Shown piece by piece: positions 1-12,910 of a stretch of DNA of 64,000 nucleotides. Every line of letters starts with the position of its first letter. Position 1 is the stretch's first letter. The stretch is taken from the NCBI GenBank assembly GCA_030141605.1, contig JAQGDQ010000014.1, forward strand, positions 248,001 to 312,000, in the 5' to 3' direction. A program made the position numbers and the translations under genes. The notes under the pieces were generated by a model. The model saw only the letters and a program-made list of their open reading frames with translations, was not told the origin of the DNA and ran no database searches. Source of the DNA: Tubiluchus corallicola. Lineage: Eukaryota > Priapulida > Priapulimorpha > Priapulimorphida > Tubiluchidae.

Positions 1-2060
1 GCATCTAGGCTCCTATGTGGGCTTGGATTGTGTGTGGTAGGGGGTGCAAGACCCAATGAGTCTTGCTTTGTGGTTAAGCCCCACATTTGTAGTTAATGAC
101 TGCTTTGTAGTTAAGCCCCACATTTTGGGAGGAGGGTGTGCATCCAAGCACACAAGTGGGTTTGGATTGCACATGGTAGGAGGGCACAAGAATCCATATG
201 GGCTTTCTAGCTCACATGGTGGCATGTAAATGTGTACAGTGGAAGGAGAACATGCACATAAGCCCCACATGTGGGGAGAAGGATGTGCATCCAAACCCAC
301 ATGTGGGCTTGGATTGCACATGGTAGGAGGGCGCAAGACCCCATGTGGGCTTACATGGGGCATGTAAATGTGTATGGGAGGAAAAAGGGCATGCATGTGC
401 ATCCAAACCCACATGTGGGCTTGGATTGCACATGCTAGGAGGGTGCAAGACCTCATGTGGGCTTTCTAGCTCACATGGGGGCATGTAAATGTGTATGGTG
501 GAAGGAGAGCATGCAAATAAGCCCAACCTTTGGGGAGAAGGCTGTGCATCCAAACCCACACGTGTGCTTGGATTGCACATGGTAGGAGGGTGCAAGACCT
601 CATGTGAGCTAATTGTCTCACATGTGGACTTTGCACATAAGCCCCACATTTGGGAAGGAGGGTGTGCATCCAAATGCACATGGTAGGAGGGTGCAAGACC
701 CAATGTGAGTTAACTACTCACACCTGGGCTTTGTACATAAGCCCCACATTTTGGGAGGAGGGTGTGCATCCCAGTGCACATGGGCTTGGATTGCACATGG
801 TAGGAGGGTGCAAGACCTCATGTGGGCTTTCTAGCTCACATGGTGGCATGTAAATGTGTATAGTGGAAGGAGAGCATGCACATAAGCCCCACATGTGGGG
901 AGAAGGCTGTGCATCCAAACCCACATGTGGGCTTGGATTGCACATGGTAGGAGGATGTAGTAGTAGGCATCTAGGCTCCTATGTGGGCTTGGATTGTGTG
1001 TGGTAGGGGGTGCAAGACCCAATGAGTCTTGCTTTGTGGTTAAGCCCCACATTTGTAGTTAATGACTGCTTTGTAGTTAAGCCCCACATTTTGGGAGGAG
1101 GGTGTGCATCCAAGCACACAAGTGGGTTTGGATTGCACATGGTAGGAGGGCACAAGAATCCATATGGGCTTTCTAGCTCACATGGTGGCATGTAAATGTG
1201 TACAGTGGAAGGAGAACATGCACATAAGCCCCACATGTGGGGAGAAGGATGTGCATCCAAACCCACATGTGGGCTTGGATTGCACATGGTAGGAGGGCGC
1301 AAGACCCCATGTGGGCTTACTAGCTCACATGGGGGCATGTAAATGTGTATGGGAGGAAAAAGGGCGGGCATGCATGTGCATCCAAACCCACATGTGGGCT
1401 TGGATTGCACATGCTAGGAGGGTGCAAGACCTCATGTGGGCTTTCTAGCTCACATGGGGGCATGTAAATGTGTATGGTGGAAGGAGAGCATGCAAATAAG
1501 CCCAACCTTTGGGGAGAAGGCTGTGCATCCAAACCCACACGTGTGCTTGGATTGCACATGGTAGGAGGGTGCAAGACCTCATGTGAGCTAATTGTCTCAC
1601 ATGTGGACTTTGCACATAAGCCCCACATTTGGGAAGGAGGGTGTGCATCCAAATGCACATGGTAGGAGGGTGCAAGACCCAATGTGAGTTAACTACTCAC
1701 ACCTGGGCTTTGTACATAAGCCCCACATTTTGGGAGGAGGGTGTGCATCCCAGTGCACATGGGCTTGGATTGCACATGGTAGGAGGGTGCAAGACCTCAT
1801 GTGGGCTTTCTAGCTCACATGGTGGCATGTAAATGTGTATAGTGGAAGGAGAGCATGCACATAAGCCCCACATGTGGGGAGAAGGCTGTGCATCCAAACC
1901 CACATGTGGGCTTGGATTGCACATGGTAGGAGGATGTAGTAGTAGGCATCTAGGCTCCTATGTGGGCTTGGATTGTGTGTGGTAGGGGGTGCAAGACCCA
2001 ATGAGTCTTGCTTTGTGGTTAAGCCCCACATTTGTAGTTAATGACTGCTTTGTAGTTAAG
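1..2060. repeat. 979-bp higher-order repeat, first block (about 2 units)
   Basis: Long stretches recur with an offset of 979 bp, for example the segments beginning near 489 and 1,468, and near 718 and 1,697. Each higher-order unit contains several of the basic satellite units in a fixed order, including a marker segment TTGTAGTTAATGACTGC that occurs once per unit. The first unit is 13 bp shorter (966 bp spacing at 44 versus 1,010) because of small deletions near 350-390. Confidence 0.9.
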
Positions 2061-2639
2061 CCCCACATTTTGGGAGGTGTGCATCCAAGCACACAAGTGG
2101 GTTTGGATTGCACATGGTAGGAGGGCACAAGAATCCATATGGGCTTTCTAGCTCACATGGTGGCATGTAAATGTGTACAGTGGAAGGAGAACATGCACAT
2201 AAGCCCCACATGTTGGAAAAGGATGTGCATCCTAGCCCACATGTTGGTTTGGATTGCACATGGTAGGAGGGTGCAAGACCCCATATGGGCTTACTAGCTC
2301 ACACTGGGGCCTGCAAATGTGTATGGGAGGAAGAAGGGCATGCATGTACATCCAAACTTACATGTGGGCTTGGATTGCACATGCAAGGAGGGTGCAAGAC
2401 CTCATGTGAGCTTTCTAGCTCACATGGGGGCATGTAAATGTGTATGGTGGAAGGAGAGCGTGCAAATAAACACCACCTGTGGGGAGAAGGCTGTGCATCC
2501 AAACCCACACGTGAGCTTGGATTGCACATGGTAGGAGGGTGCAAAAACTCATGTGAGCTAATTGTCTCACACGAGGCCTTTGCATGTAAGCCCTACATGT
2601 GGGGAGGTAGTAGGCATCCAAGCTCCTATGTGGATTGAA

Positions 2640-3640
2640 TTGTGTGTGGTAGGGGTTACAAGACCCAATGTGGGTTAACTACTCACACCTGGGCTTTGTA
2701 GTTAAGCCCCACATTTTGGGAGGAGGATGTGCATCCAAGCACACAAGTGGGTTTGGATTGCAAATGGTAGGAGGGCGCAAGGCCCCATGTGGGCTTACAT
2801 GGGGCATGTAAATGTGTATGGGAGGAAGAAGGGCATGCATGTGCATCCAAACCCACATGTGGGCTTGGATTGCACATGCTAGGAGGGTGCAAGGCCTCAT
2901 GTGCGCTTTCTAGCTCACATTGGGGCATGTAAATGTGTATGGTGGAAGGAGAGCATGCAAATAAGCCCCACCTGCGGGGAGAAGGCTGTGCATCCAAACC
3001 CACACGTGGGCTTGGATTGCACATGGTAGGAGGGTGCAAAAACTCATGTGAGCTAATTGTCTCACACGAGGCCTTTGCATGTAAGCCCTACATGTGGGGA
3101 GGTAGTAGGCATCCAAGCTCCTATGTGGATTGAATTGTGTGTGGTAGGGGTTACAAGACCCAATGTGGGTTAACTACTCACACCTGGGCTTTGTAGTTAA
3201 GCCCCACATTTTGGGAGGAGGATGTGCATCCAAGCACACAAGTGGGTTTGGATTGCACATGGTAGGAGGGCGCAAGGCCCCATGTGGGCTTACATGGGGC
3301 ATGTAAATGTGTATGGGAGGAAGAAGGGCATGCATGTGCATCCAAACCCACATGTGGGTTTGGATTGCACATGCTAGGAGGGTGCAAGACCTCATGTGGG
3401 CTTTCTAGCTCACATGGGGGCATGTAAATGTGTATGGGAGGAAGAAGGGCGGGCATGCATGTGCATCCAAACCCACATGTGGGCTTGGATTGCACATGGT
3501 AGGAGGGCGCAAGAATCCATGTGGGCTAATTGTCTCACATGTGGACTTTGCACATAAGCCCCACATTTGGGAAGGAGGGTGTGCATCCAAATGCTCATTG
3601 TAGGAGGGTGCAAAACCCAATGTGGGTTAACTACTCACAC
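2640..3640. repeat. 495-bp higher-order repeat, two copies
   Basis: The segments beginning near 2,679 and 3,174 are nearly identical with a spacing of 495 bp. The same 495-bp period recurs at 13,192/13,687, so this is a second higher-order arrangement of the same basic satellite units. Confidence 0.8.
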
Positions 3641-3869
3641 CTGGGCTTTGTAGTTAAGCCCCACATTTTGGGAGGAGGATGTGCATCCAAGCACACAAGT
3701 GGGTTTGGATTGCACATGGTAGGAGGGCGCAAGAATCCATGTGGGCTTTCTAGCTCACATGGGAGCCTGCACTTGTGTATGGGAGGACGAAGGGCATGCA
3801 TATGCATCCAAACCCACATGTGGGCTTGGATTGCACATGTTAGGAGGGTGCAAGACCTCATGTGGGCTT

Positions 3870-6800
3870 TCTAGCTCACATGGGGGCATGTAAATGTGTA
3901 TGGGAGGAAAAAGGGCGGGCATGCATGTGCATCCAAACCCACATGTGGGCTTGGATTGCACATGCTAGGAGGGTGCAAGACCTCATGTGGGCTTTCTAGC
4001 TCACATGGGGGCATGTAAATGTGTATGGTGGAAGGAGAGCATGCAAATAAGCCCAACCTGTGGGGAGAAGGCTGTGCATCCAAACCCACACGTGTGCTTG
4101 GATTGCACATGGTAGGAGGGTGCAAGACCTCATGTGAGCTAATTGTCTCACATGTGGACTTTGCACATAAGCCCCACATTTGGGAAGGAGGGTGTGCATC
4201 CAAATGCACATGGTAGGAGGGTGCAAGACCCAATGTGAGTTAACTACTCACACCTGGGCTTTGTACATAAGCCCCACATTTTGGGAGGAGGGTGTGCATC
4301 CCAGTGCACATGGGCTTGGATTGCACATGGTAGGAGGATGCAAGACCTCATGTGGGCTTTCTAGCTCACATGGTGGCATGTAAATGTGTACAGTGGAAGG
4401 AGAGCATGCACATAAGCCCCACATGTGGGGAGAAGGCTGTGCATCCAAACCCACATGTGGGCTTGGATTGCACATGGTAGGAGGATGTAGTAGTAGGCAT
4501 CTAGGCTCCTATGTGGGCTTGGATTGTGTGTGGTAGGGGGTGCAAGACCCAATGAGTCTTGCTTTGTGGTTAAGCCCCACATTTGTAGTTAATGACTGCT
4601 TTGTAGTTAAGCCCCACATTTTGGGAGGAGGGTGTGCATCCAAGCACACAAGTGGGTTTGGATTGCACATGGTAGGAGGGCACAAGAATCCATATGGGCT
4701 TTCTAGCTCACATGGTGGCATGTAAATGTGTACAGTGGAAGGAGAACATGCACATAAGCCCCACATGTGGGGAGAAGGATGTGCATCCAAACCCACATGT
4801 GGGCTTGGATTGCACATGGTAGGAGGGCGCAAGACCCCATGTGGGCTTACTAGCTCACATGGGGGCATGTAAATGTGTATGGGAGGAAAAAGGGCGGGCA
4901 TGCATGTGCATCCAAACCCACATGTGGGCTTGGATTGCACATGCTAGGAGGGTGCAAGACCTCATGTGGGCTTTCTAGCTCACATGGGGGCATGTAAATG
5001 TGTATGGTGGAAGGAGAGCATGCAAATAAGCCCAACCTTTGGGGAGAAGGCTGTGCATCCAAACCCACACGTGTGCTTGGATTGCACATGGTAGGAGGGT
5101 GCAAGACCTCATGTGAGCTAATTGTCTCACATGTGGACTTTGCACATAAGCCCCACATTTGGGAAGGAGGGTGTGCATCCAAATGCACATGGTAGGAGGG
5201 TGCAAGACCCAATGTGAGTTAACTACTCACACCTGGGCTTTGTACATAAGCCCCACATTTTGGGAGGAGGGTGTGCATCCCAGTGCACATGGGCTTGGAT
5301 TGCACATGGTAGGAGGGTGCAAGACCTCATGTGGGCTTTCTAGCTCACATGGTGGCATGTAAATGTGTATAGTGGAAGGAGAGCATGCACATAAGCCCCA
5401 CATGTGGGGAGAAGGCTGTGCATCCAAACCCACATGTGGGCTTGGATTGCACATGGTAGGAGGATGTAGTAGTAGGCATCTAGGCTCCTATGTGGGCTTG
5501 GATTGTGTGTGGTAGGGGGTGCAAGACCCAATGAGTCTTGCTTTGTGGTTAAGCCCCACATTTGTAGTTAATGACTGCTTTGTAGTTAAGCCCCACATTT
5601 TGGGAGGAGGGTGTGCATCCAAGCACACAAGTGGGTTTGGATTGCACATGGTAGGAGGGCACAAGAATCCATATGGGCTTTCTAGCTCACATGGTGGCAT
5701 GTAAATGTGTACAGTGGAAGGAGAACATGCACATAAGCCCCACATGTGGGGAGAAGGATGTGCATCCAAACCCACATGTGGGCTTGGATTGCACATGGTA
5801 GGAGGGCGCAAGACCCCATGTGGGCTTACTAGCTCACATGGGGGCATGTAAATGTGTATGGGAGGAAAAAGGGCGGGCATGCATGTGCATCCAAACCCAC
5901 ATGTGGGCTTGGATTGCACATGCTAGGAGGGTGCAAGACCTCATGTGGGCTTTCTAGCTCACATGGGGGCATGTAAATGTGTATGGTGGAAGGAGAGCAT
6001 GCAAATAAGCCCAACCTTTGGGGAGAAGGCTGTGCATCCAAACCCACACGTGTGCTTGGATTGCACATGGTAGGAGGGTGCAAGACCTCATGTGAGCTAA
6101 TTGTCTCACATGTGGACTTTGCACATAAGCCCCACATTTGGGAAGGAGGGTGTGCATCCAAATGCACATGGTAGGAGGGTGCAAGACCCAATGTGAGTTA
6201 ACTACTCACACCTGGGCTTTGTACATAAGCCCCACATTTTGGGAGGAGGGTGTGCATCCCAGTGCACATGGGCTTGGATTGCACATGGTAGGAGGGTGCA
6301 AGACCTCATGTGGGCTTTCTAGCTCACATGGTGGCATGTAAATGTGTATAGTGGAAGGAGAGCATGCACATAAGCCCCACATGTGGGGAGAAGGCTGTGC
6401 ATCCAAACCCACATGTGGGCTTGGATTGCACATGGTAGGAGGATGTAGTAGTAGGCATCTAGGCTCCTATGTGGGCTTGGATTGTGTGTGGTAGGGGGTG
6501 CAAGACCCAATGAGTCTTGCTTTGTGGTTAAGCCCCACATTTGTAGTTAATGACTGCTTTGTAGTTAAGCCCCACATTTTGGGAGGAGGGTGTGCATCCA
6601 AGCACACAAGTGGGTTTGGATTGCACATGGTAGGAGGGCACAAGAATCCATATGGGCTTTCTAGCTCACATGGTGGCATGTAAATGTGTACAGTGGAAGG
6701 AGAACATGCACATAAGCCCCACATGTGGGGAGAAGGATGTGCATCCAAACCCACATGTGGGCTTGGATTGCACATGGTAGGAGGGCGCAAGACCCCATGT

Positions 6801-7560
6801 GGGCTTACTAGCTCACATGGGGGCATGTAAATGTGTATGGGAGGAAAAAGGGCGGGCATGCATGTGCATCCAAACCCACATGTGGGCTTGGATTGCACAT
6901 GCTAGGAGGGTGCAAGACCTCATGTGGGCTTTCTAGCTCACATGGGGGCATGTAAATGTGTATGGTGGAAGGAGAGCATGCAAATAAGCCCAACCTTTGG
7001 GGAGAAGGCTGTGCATCCAAACCCACACGTGTGCTTGGATTGCACATGGTAGGAGGGTGCAAGACCTCATGTGAGCTAATTGTCTCACATGTGGACTTTG
7101 CACATAAGCCCCACATTTGGGAAGGAGGGTGTGCATCCAAATGCACATGGTAGGAGGGTGCAAGACCCAATGTGAGTTAACTACTCACACCTGGGCTTTG
7201 TACATAAGCCCCACATTTTGGGAGGAGGGTGTGCATCCCAGTGCACATGGGCTTGGATTGCACATGGTAGGAGGGTGCAAGACCTCATGTGGGCTTTCTA
7301 GCTCACATGGTGGCATGTAAATGTGTATAGTGGAAGGAGAGCATGCACATAAGCCCCACATGTGGGGAGAAGGCTGTGCATCCAAACCCACATGTGGGCT
7401 TGGATTGCACATGGTAGGAGGATGTAGTAGTAGGCATCTAGGCTCCTATGTGGGCTTGGATTGTGTGTGGTAGGGGGTGCAAGACCCAATGAGTCTTGCT
7501 TTGTGGTTAAGCCCCACATTTGTAGTTAATGACTGCTTTGTAGTTAAGCCCCACATTTTG
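3870..7560. repeat. 979-bp higher-order repeat, second block (about 4 units)
   Basis: Nearly identical segments start near 4,540, 5,519 and 6,498, and near 3,871, 4,850, 5,829 and 6,808, always 979 bp apart. The units differ from one another by only a few bases, indicating recent homogenisation. The block ends near 7,560, where a small deletion marks the switch to other unit orders. Confidence 0.92.
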
Positions 7561-9141
7561 GGAGAGGGTGTGCATCCAAGCACACAAGTGGGTTTGGATT
7601 GCACATGGTAGGAGGGCACAAGAATCCATATGGGCTTTCTAGCTCACATGGTGGCATGTAAATGTGTACAGTGGAAGGAGAACATGCACATAAGCCCCAC
7701 ATGTGGGGAGAAGGATGTGCATCCAACCCCACATGTGGGCTTGGATTGCACATGGTAGGAGGGCGCAAGACCCCATGTGGGCTTACTAGCTCACACTGGG
7801 GCCTGCAAATGTGTATGGGAGGAAGAAGGGCATGCATGTGCATCCAAACTTACATGTGGGCTTGGATTGCACATTCTAGGAGGGTGCAAGACCTCATGTG
7901 CGCTTTCTAGCTCACATGGGGGCATGTAAATGTGTATGGTGGAAGAAGAGCATGCACATAAGCCCCACATCTGGGGAGAAGGCTGTGCATCCAAACCCAC
8001 ACGTGGGCTTGGATTGCACATGGTAGGAGGGTGCAAAAACTCATGTGAGCTAATTGTCTCACATGTGGCCTTTGCATGTAAGCCCTACATGTGGGGAGGT
8101 AGTAGGCATCCAAGCTCCTATGTGGATTGGATTGTGTTTGGTAGGGGTTGCAAGACCCAATGTGGGTTAACTACTCACACCTGGGCTTTGTAGTTAAGCC
8201 CCACATTTTGGGAGGAGGATGTGCATCCAAGCACACAAGTGGGTTTGGATTGCACAAGGTAGAAGGGCGCAAGAATCCATGTGGGCTTTCTAGCTCACAT
8301 GGGAGCCTGCAATTGTGTATGGGAGGACGAAGGGCATGCATATGCATCCAAACCCACATGTGGGCTTGGATTGCAAATGCTAGGAGGGTGCAAGACCTCA
8401 TGTGGGCTTTCTAGCTCACATGGGGGCATGTAAATGTGTATGGTGGAAGGAGAGCATGCAAATAAGCCCAGCCTGTGGGGAGAAGGCTGTGCATCCAAAC
8501 TTACATGTGGGCTTGGATTGCACATGCAAGGAGGGCGCAAGAATCCATGTGGGCTTTCTAGCTCACATGGTTGCATGTAAATGTGTACAGTGGAAGGAGA
8601 GCATGCACATAAGCCCCACATGTGGGGAGAAGGATGTGCATCCAAACCCACATGTGGGTTTAGATTGCACATGGTAGGAGGGTGCAAGACCCCATGTGGG
8701 CTTACTAGCTCACACAGGGGCCTGCAAATGTGTATGGGAGGAAGAAGGGCATGCATGTGCATCCAAACTTACATGTGGGCTTGGATTGCACATGGTAGGA
8801 GGGCGCAAGAATCGATGTGGGCTTTCTAGCTCACATGGTGGCATGTAAATGTGTACAGTGGAAGGAGAGCATGCACATAAGCCCCACATGTGGGAAAAGG
8901 ATGTGCATCCAAGCCCACATGTGGGTTTGGATTGCACATGGTAGGAGGGTGCAAGACCCCATGTGGGCTTTCTAGCTCACATGGGGGTATGTAAATGTGT
9001 ATGGTGGAAGGAGAGCATGCAAATAAGCCCCACCTGTGGGGAGAAGGCTGTGCATCCAAACCCACATGTGGGCTTGGATTGCACATGGTAGGAGGGCGCA
9101 AGACCCCATGTGGGCTTTCTAGCTCACATGGTGGCATGTAA

Positions 9142-12100
9142 ATGTGTACAGTGGAAGGAGAGCATGCACATAAGCCCCACATGTGGGGAGAAGGCTGTGC
9201 ATCCAAACCCACATGTGGGCTTGGATTGCACATGGTAGGAGGGTGCAAGAACTCATGTGAGCTAATTGTCTCACACGAGGCCTTTGCACGTAAGCCCTAC
9301 ATGTGGGAGGTAGTAGGCATCCAAGCTCCTATGTGGGCTTGGATTGTGTGTGGTAGGGGGTGCAATACCCAATGTGGGTTAACTACTCACACCTGGGCTT
9401 TGTAGTTAAGCCCCACATTTTGGGAGGAGGATGTGCATCCAAGCACACAAGTGGGTTTGGATTGCACATGGTAGGAGGGCGCAAGAATCGATGTGGGCTT
9501 TCTAGCTCACATGGTGGCATGTAAATGTGTACAGTGGAAGGAGAGCATGCACATAAGCCCCACATGTTGGAAAAGGATGTGCATCCAAGCCCACATGTTG
9601 GTTTGGATTGCACATGGTAGGAGGGTGCAAGACCCCATATGGGCTTACTAGCTCACACTGGGGCCTGCAAATGTGTATGGGAGGAAGAAGGGCATGCATG
9701 TACATCCAAACTTACATGTGGGCTTGGATTGCACATGCAAGGAGGGTGCAAGACCTCATGTGAGCTTTCTAGCTCACATGGGGGCATGTAAATGTGTATG
9801 GTGGAAGGAGAGCGTGCAAATAAACACCACCTGTGGGGAGAAGGCTGTGCATCCAAACCCACATGTGGGCTTGGATTGCACATGGTAGGAGGGCGCAAGA
9901 CCCCATGTGGGCTTTCTAGCTCACATGGGAGCCTGCAAATGTGCTGTATGGAGGAAGCACATGCATGTAGCTTCAGTGTGCTAGTTCAGGGAAGAAGTTG
10001 TGTACATCCAAACCCACATGTGGGCTTGGATTGCACATGCTAGGAGGGTGCAAGACCTCATGTGGGCTTTCTAGCTTTCATGGGGGCATGTAAATGTGTA
10101 TGGTGGAAGAAGAGCATGCACATAAGCCCCACATCTGGGGAGAAGGCTGTGCATCCAAACCCACACGTGAGCTTGGATTGCACATGGTAGGAGGGTGCAA
10201 AAACTCATGTGAGCTAATTGTCTCACACGAGGCCTTTGCATGTAAGCCCTACATGTGGGGAGGTAGTAGGCATCCAAGCTCCTATGTGGATTGAATTGTG
10301 TGTGGTAGGGGTTACAAGACCCAATGTGGGTTAACTACTCACACCTGGGCTTTGTAGTTAAGCCCCACATTTTGGGAGGAGGATGTGCATCCAAGCACAC
10401 AAGTGGGTTTGGATTGCACATGGTAGGAGGGCGCAAGGCCCCATGTGGGCTTACATGGGGCATGTAAATGTGTATGGGAGGAAGAAGGGCATGCATGTGC
10501 ATCCAAACCCACATGTGGGTTTGGATTGCACATGCTAGGAGGGTGCAAGACCTCATGTGGGCTTTCTAGCTCACATTGGGGCATGTAAATGTGTATGGTG
10601 GAAGGAGAGCATGCAAATAAGCCCCACCTGCGGGGAGAAGGCTGTGCATCCAAACCCACACGTGAGCTTGGATTGCACATGGTAGGAGGGTGCAAAAACT
10701 CATGTGAGCTAATTGTCTCACACGAGGCCTTTGCATGTAAGCCCTACATGTGGGGAGGTAGTAGGCATCCAAGCTCCTATGTGGATTGAATTGTGTGTGG
10801 TAGGGGTTACAAGACCCAATGTGGGTTAACTACTCACACCTGGGCTTTGTAGTTAAGCCCCACATTTTGGGAGGAGGATGTGCATCCAAGCACACATGTG
10901 GGCTTGGATTGCACATGGTAGGAGGGTGCAAGAATCCATGTGGGCTAATTGTCTCACATGTGGACTTTGCACATAAGCCCCACATTTGGGAAGGAGGGTG
11001 TGCATCCAAATGCACATTGTAGGAGGGTGCAAAACCCAATGTGAGTTAACTACTCACACCTGGGCTTTGTACAAGCCCCACATTTTGGGAGGAGAGTGTG
11101 CATCCCAGTGCACATGGGCTTGGATTGTACATGGTTGGAGGGTGCAAGACCTCATGTGGGCTTACTAGCTTACATGGGGGCCTGCAAATGTGTATGGGGG
11201 AAGAAGGGCATGCATATGCATCCAAACCCACATGTGGGCTTGGATTGCACATGCTAGGAGGGTGCAAGACCTCGTGTGGGCTTTCTAGCTCACATGGTGG
11301 CGTGTCAATGTGTACAGTGGAAGGAGAGCATGCACATAAGCCCCACATGTCGGCAGAAGGCTGTGTATCCAAACCCACATGTGGGCTTGGATTGCACATG
11401 GTAGGAGGGCGCAAGGCCCCATGTGGGCTTACATGGGGCATGTAAATGTGTATGGGAGGAAGAAGGGCATGCATGTGCAACCAAACCCACATGTGGGCTT
11501 GGATTGCACATGCTAGGAAGGTGCAAGGCCTCATGTGCGCTTTCTAGCTCACATTGGGGCATGTAAATGTGTATGGTGGAAGGAGAGCATGCAAATAAGC
11601 CCCACCTGCGGGGAGAAGGCTGTGCATCCAAACCCACACGTGGGCTTGGATTGCACATGGTGGGAGGATGCAAGAATCGATGTGGGCTTTCTAGCTCACA
11701 TGGTGGCATGTAAATGTGTACAGTGGAAGGAGAGCATGCACATAAGCCCCACATGTGGGAAAAGGATGTGCATCCAAGCCCACATGTGGGTTTGGATTGC
11801 ACATGGTAGGAGGGTGCAAGACCCCATGTGGGCTTTCTAGCTCACATGGGGGTATGTAAATGTGTATGGTGGAAGGAGAGCATGCAAATAAGCCCCACCT
11901 GTGGGGAGAAGGCTGTGCATCCAAACCCACACGTGGGCTTGGATTGCACATGGTAGGAGGGCGCAAGACCCCATGTGGGCTTTCTAGCTCACATGGTGGC
12001 ATGTAAATGTGTACAGTGGAAGGAGAGCATGCACATAAGCCCCACATGTGGGGAGAAGGCTGTGCATCCAAACCCACATGTGGGCTTGGATTGCACATGG

Positions 12101-12910
12101 TAGGAGGGTGCAAGAACTCATGTGAGCTAATTGTCTCACACGAGGCCTTTGCACGTAAGCCCTACATGTGGGAGGTAGTAGGCATCCAAGCTCCTATGTG
12201 GGCTTGGATTGTGTGTGGTAGGGGGTGCAATACCCAATGTGGGTTAACTACTCACACCTGGGCTTTGTAGTTAAGCCCCACATTTTGGGAGGAGGATGTG
12301 CATCCAAGCACACAAGTGGGTTTGGATTGCACATGGTAGGAGGGCGCAAGAATCGATGTGGGCTTTCTAGCTCACATGGTGGCATGTAAATGTGTACAGT
12401 GGAAGGAGAGCATGCACATAAGCCCCACATGTTGGAAAAGGATGTGCATCCAAGCCCACATGTTGGTTTGGATTGCACATGGTAGGAGGGTGCAAGACCC
12501 CATATGGGCTTACTAGCTCACACTGGGGCCTGCAAATGTGTATGGGAGGAAGAAGGGCATGCATGTACATCCAAACTTACATGTGGGCTTGGATTGCACA
12601 TGCAAGGAGGGTGCAAGACCTCATGTGAGCTTTCTAGCTCACATGGGGGCATGTAAATGTGTATGGTGGAAGGAGAGCGTGCAAATAAACACCACCTGTG
12701 GGGAGAAGGCTGTGCATCCAAACCCACATGTGGGCTTGGATTGCACATGGTAGGAGGGCGCAAGACCCCATGTGGGCTTTCTAGCTCACATGGGGGCATG
12801 CAAATGTGCAGAATGGAGGGAGGACATGCATATAAGTGGTAAAACAGGGGAGGAGGGTGTGCATCCGAACCCACACGTGGGCTTGGATTGCACATGCTAG
12901 GAGGGTGCAA
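9142..12910. repeat. 2,865-bp duplicated satellite segment
   Basis: The stretch from about 9,142 to 9,890 reappears at about 12,007 to 12,760 in the same order and with the same diagnostic variants, for example the short AAGCCCCACATGTTGG module near 9,560 and 12,425. Part of it appears a third time around 23,904-24,650. This shows block duplication on top of unit-level tandem repetition. Confidence 0.8.

Noticed and set aside
1-7560. CRISPR-like regularity of the tandem repeat
   Set aside because: No constant repeat/variable spacer pattern; all parts repeat together, the genome is eukaryotic, and no cas genes are present.
11305-11802. 165-codon open frame on the - strand in the satellite
   Set aside because: It is one of dozens of repeat-derived frames, opposed by similar frames on the + strand, with no domain, and its units change length by non-multiples of three elsewhere.
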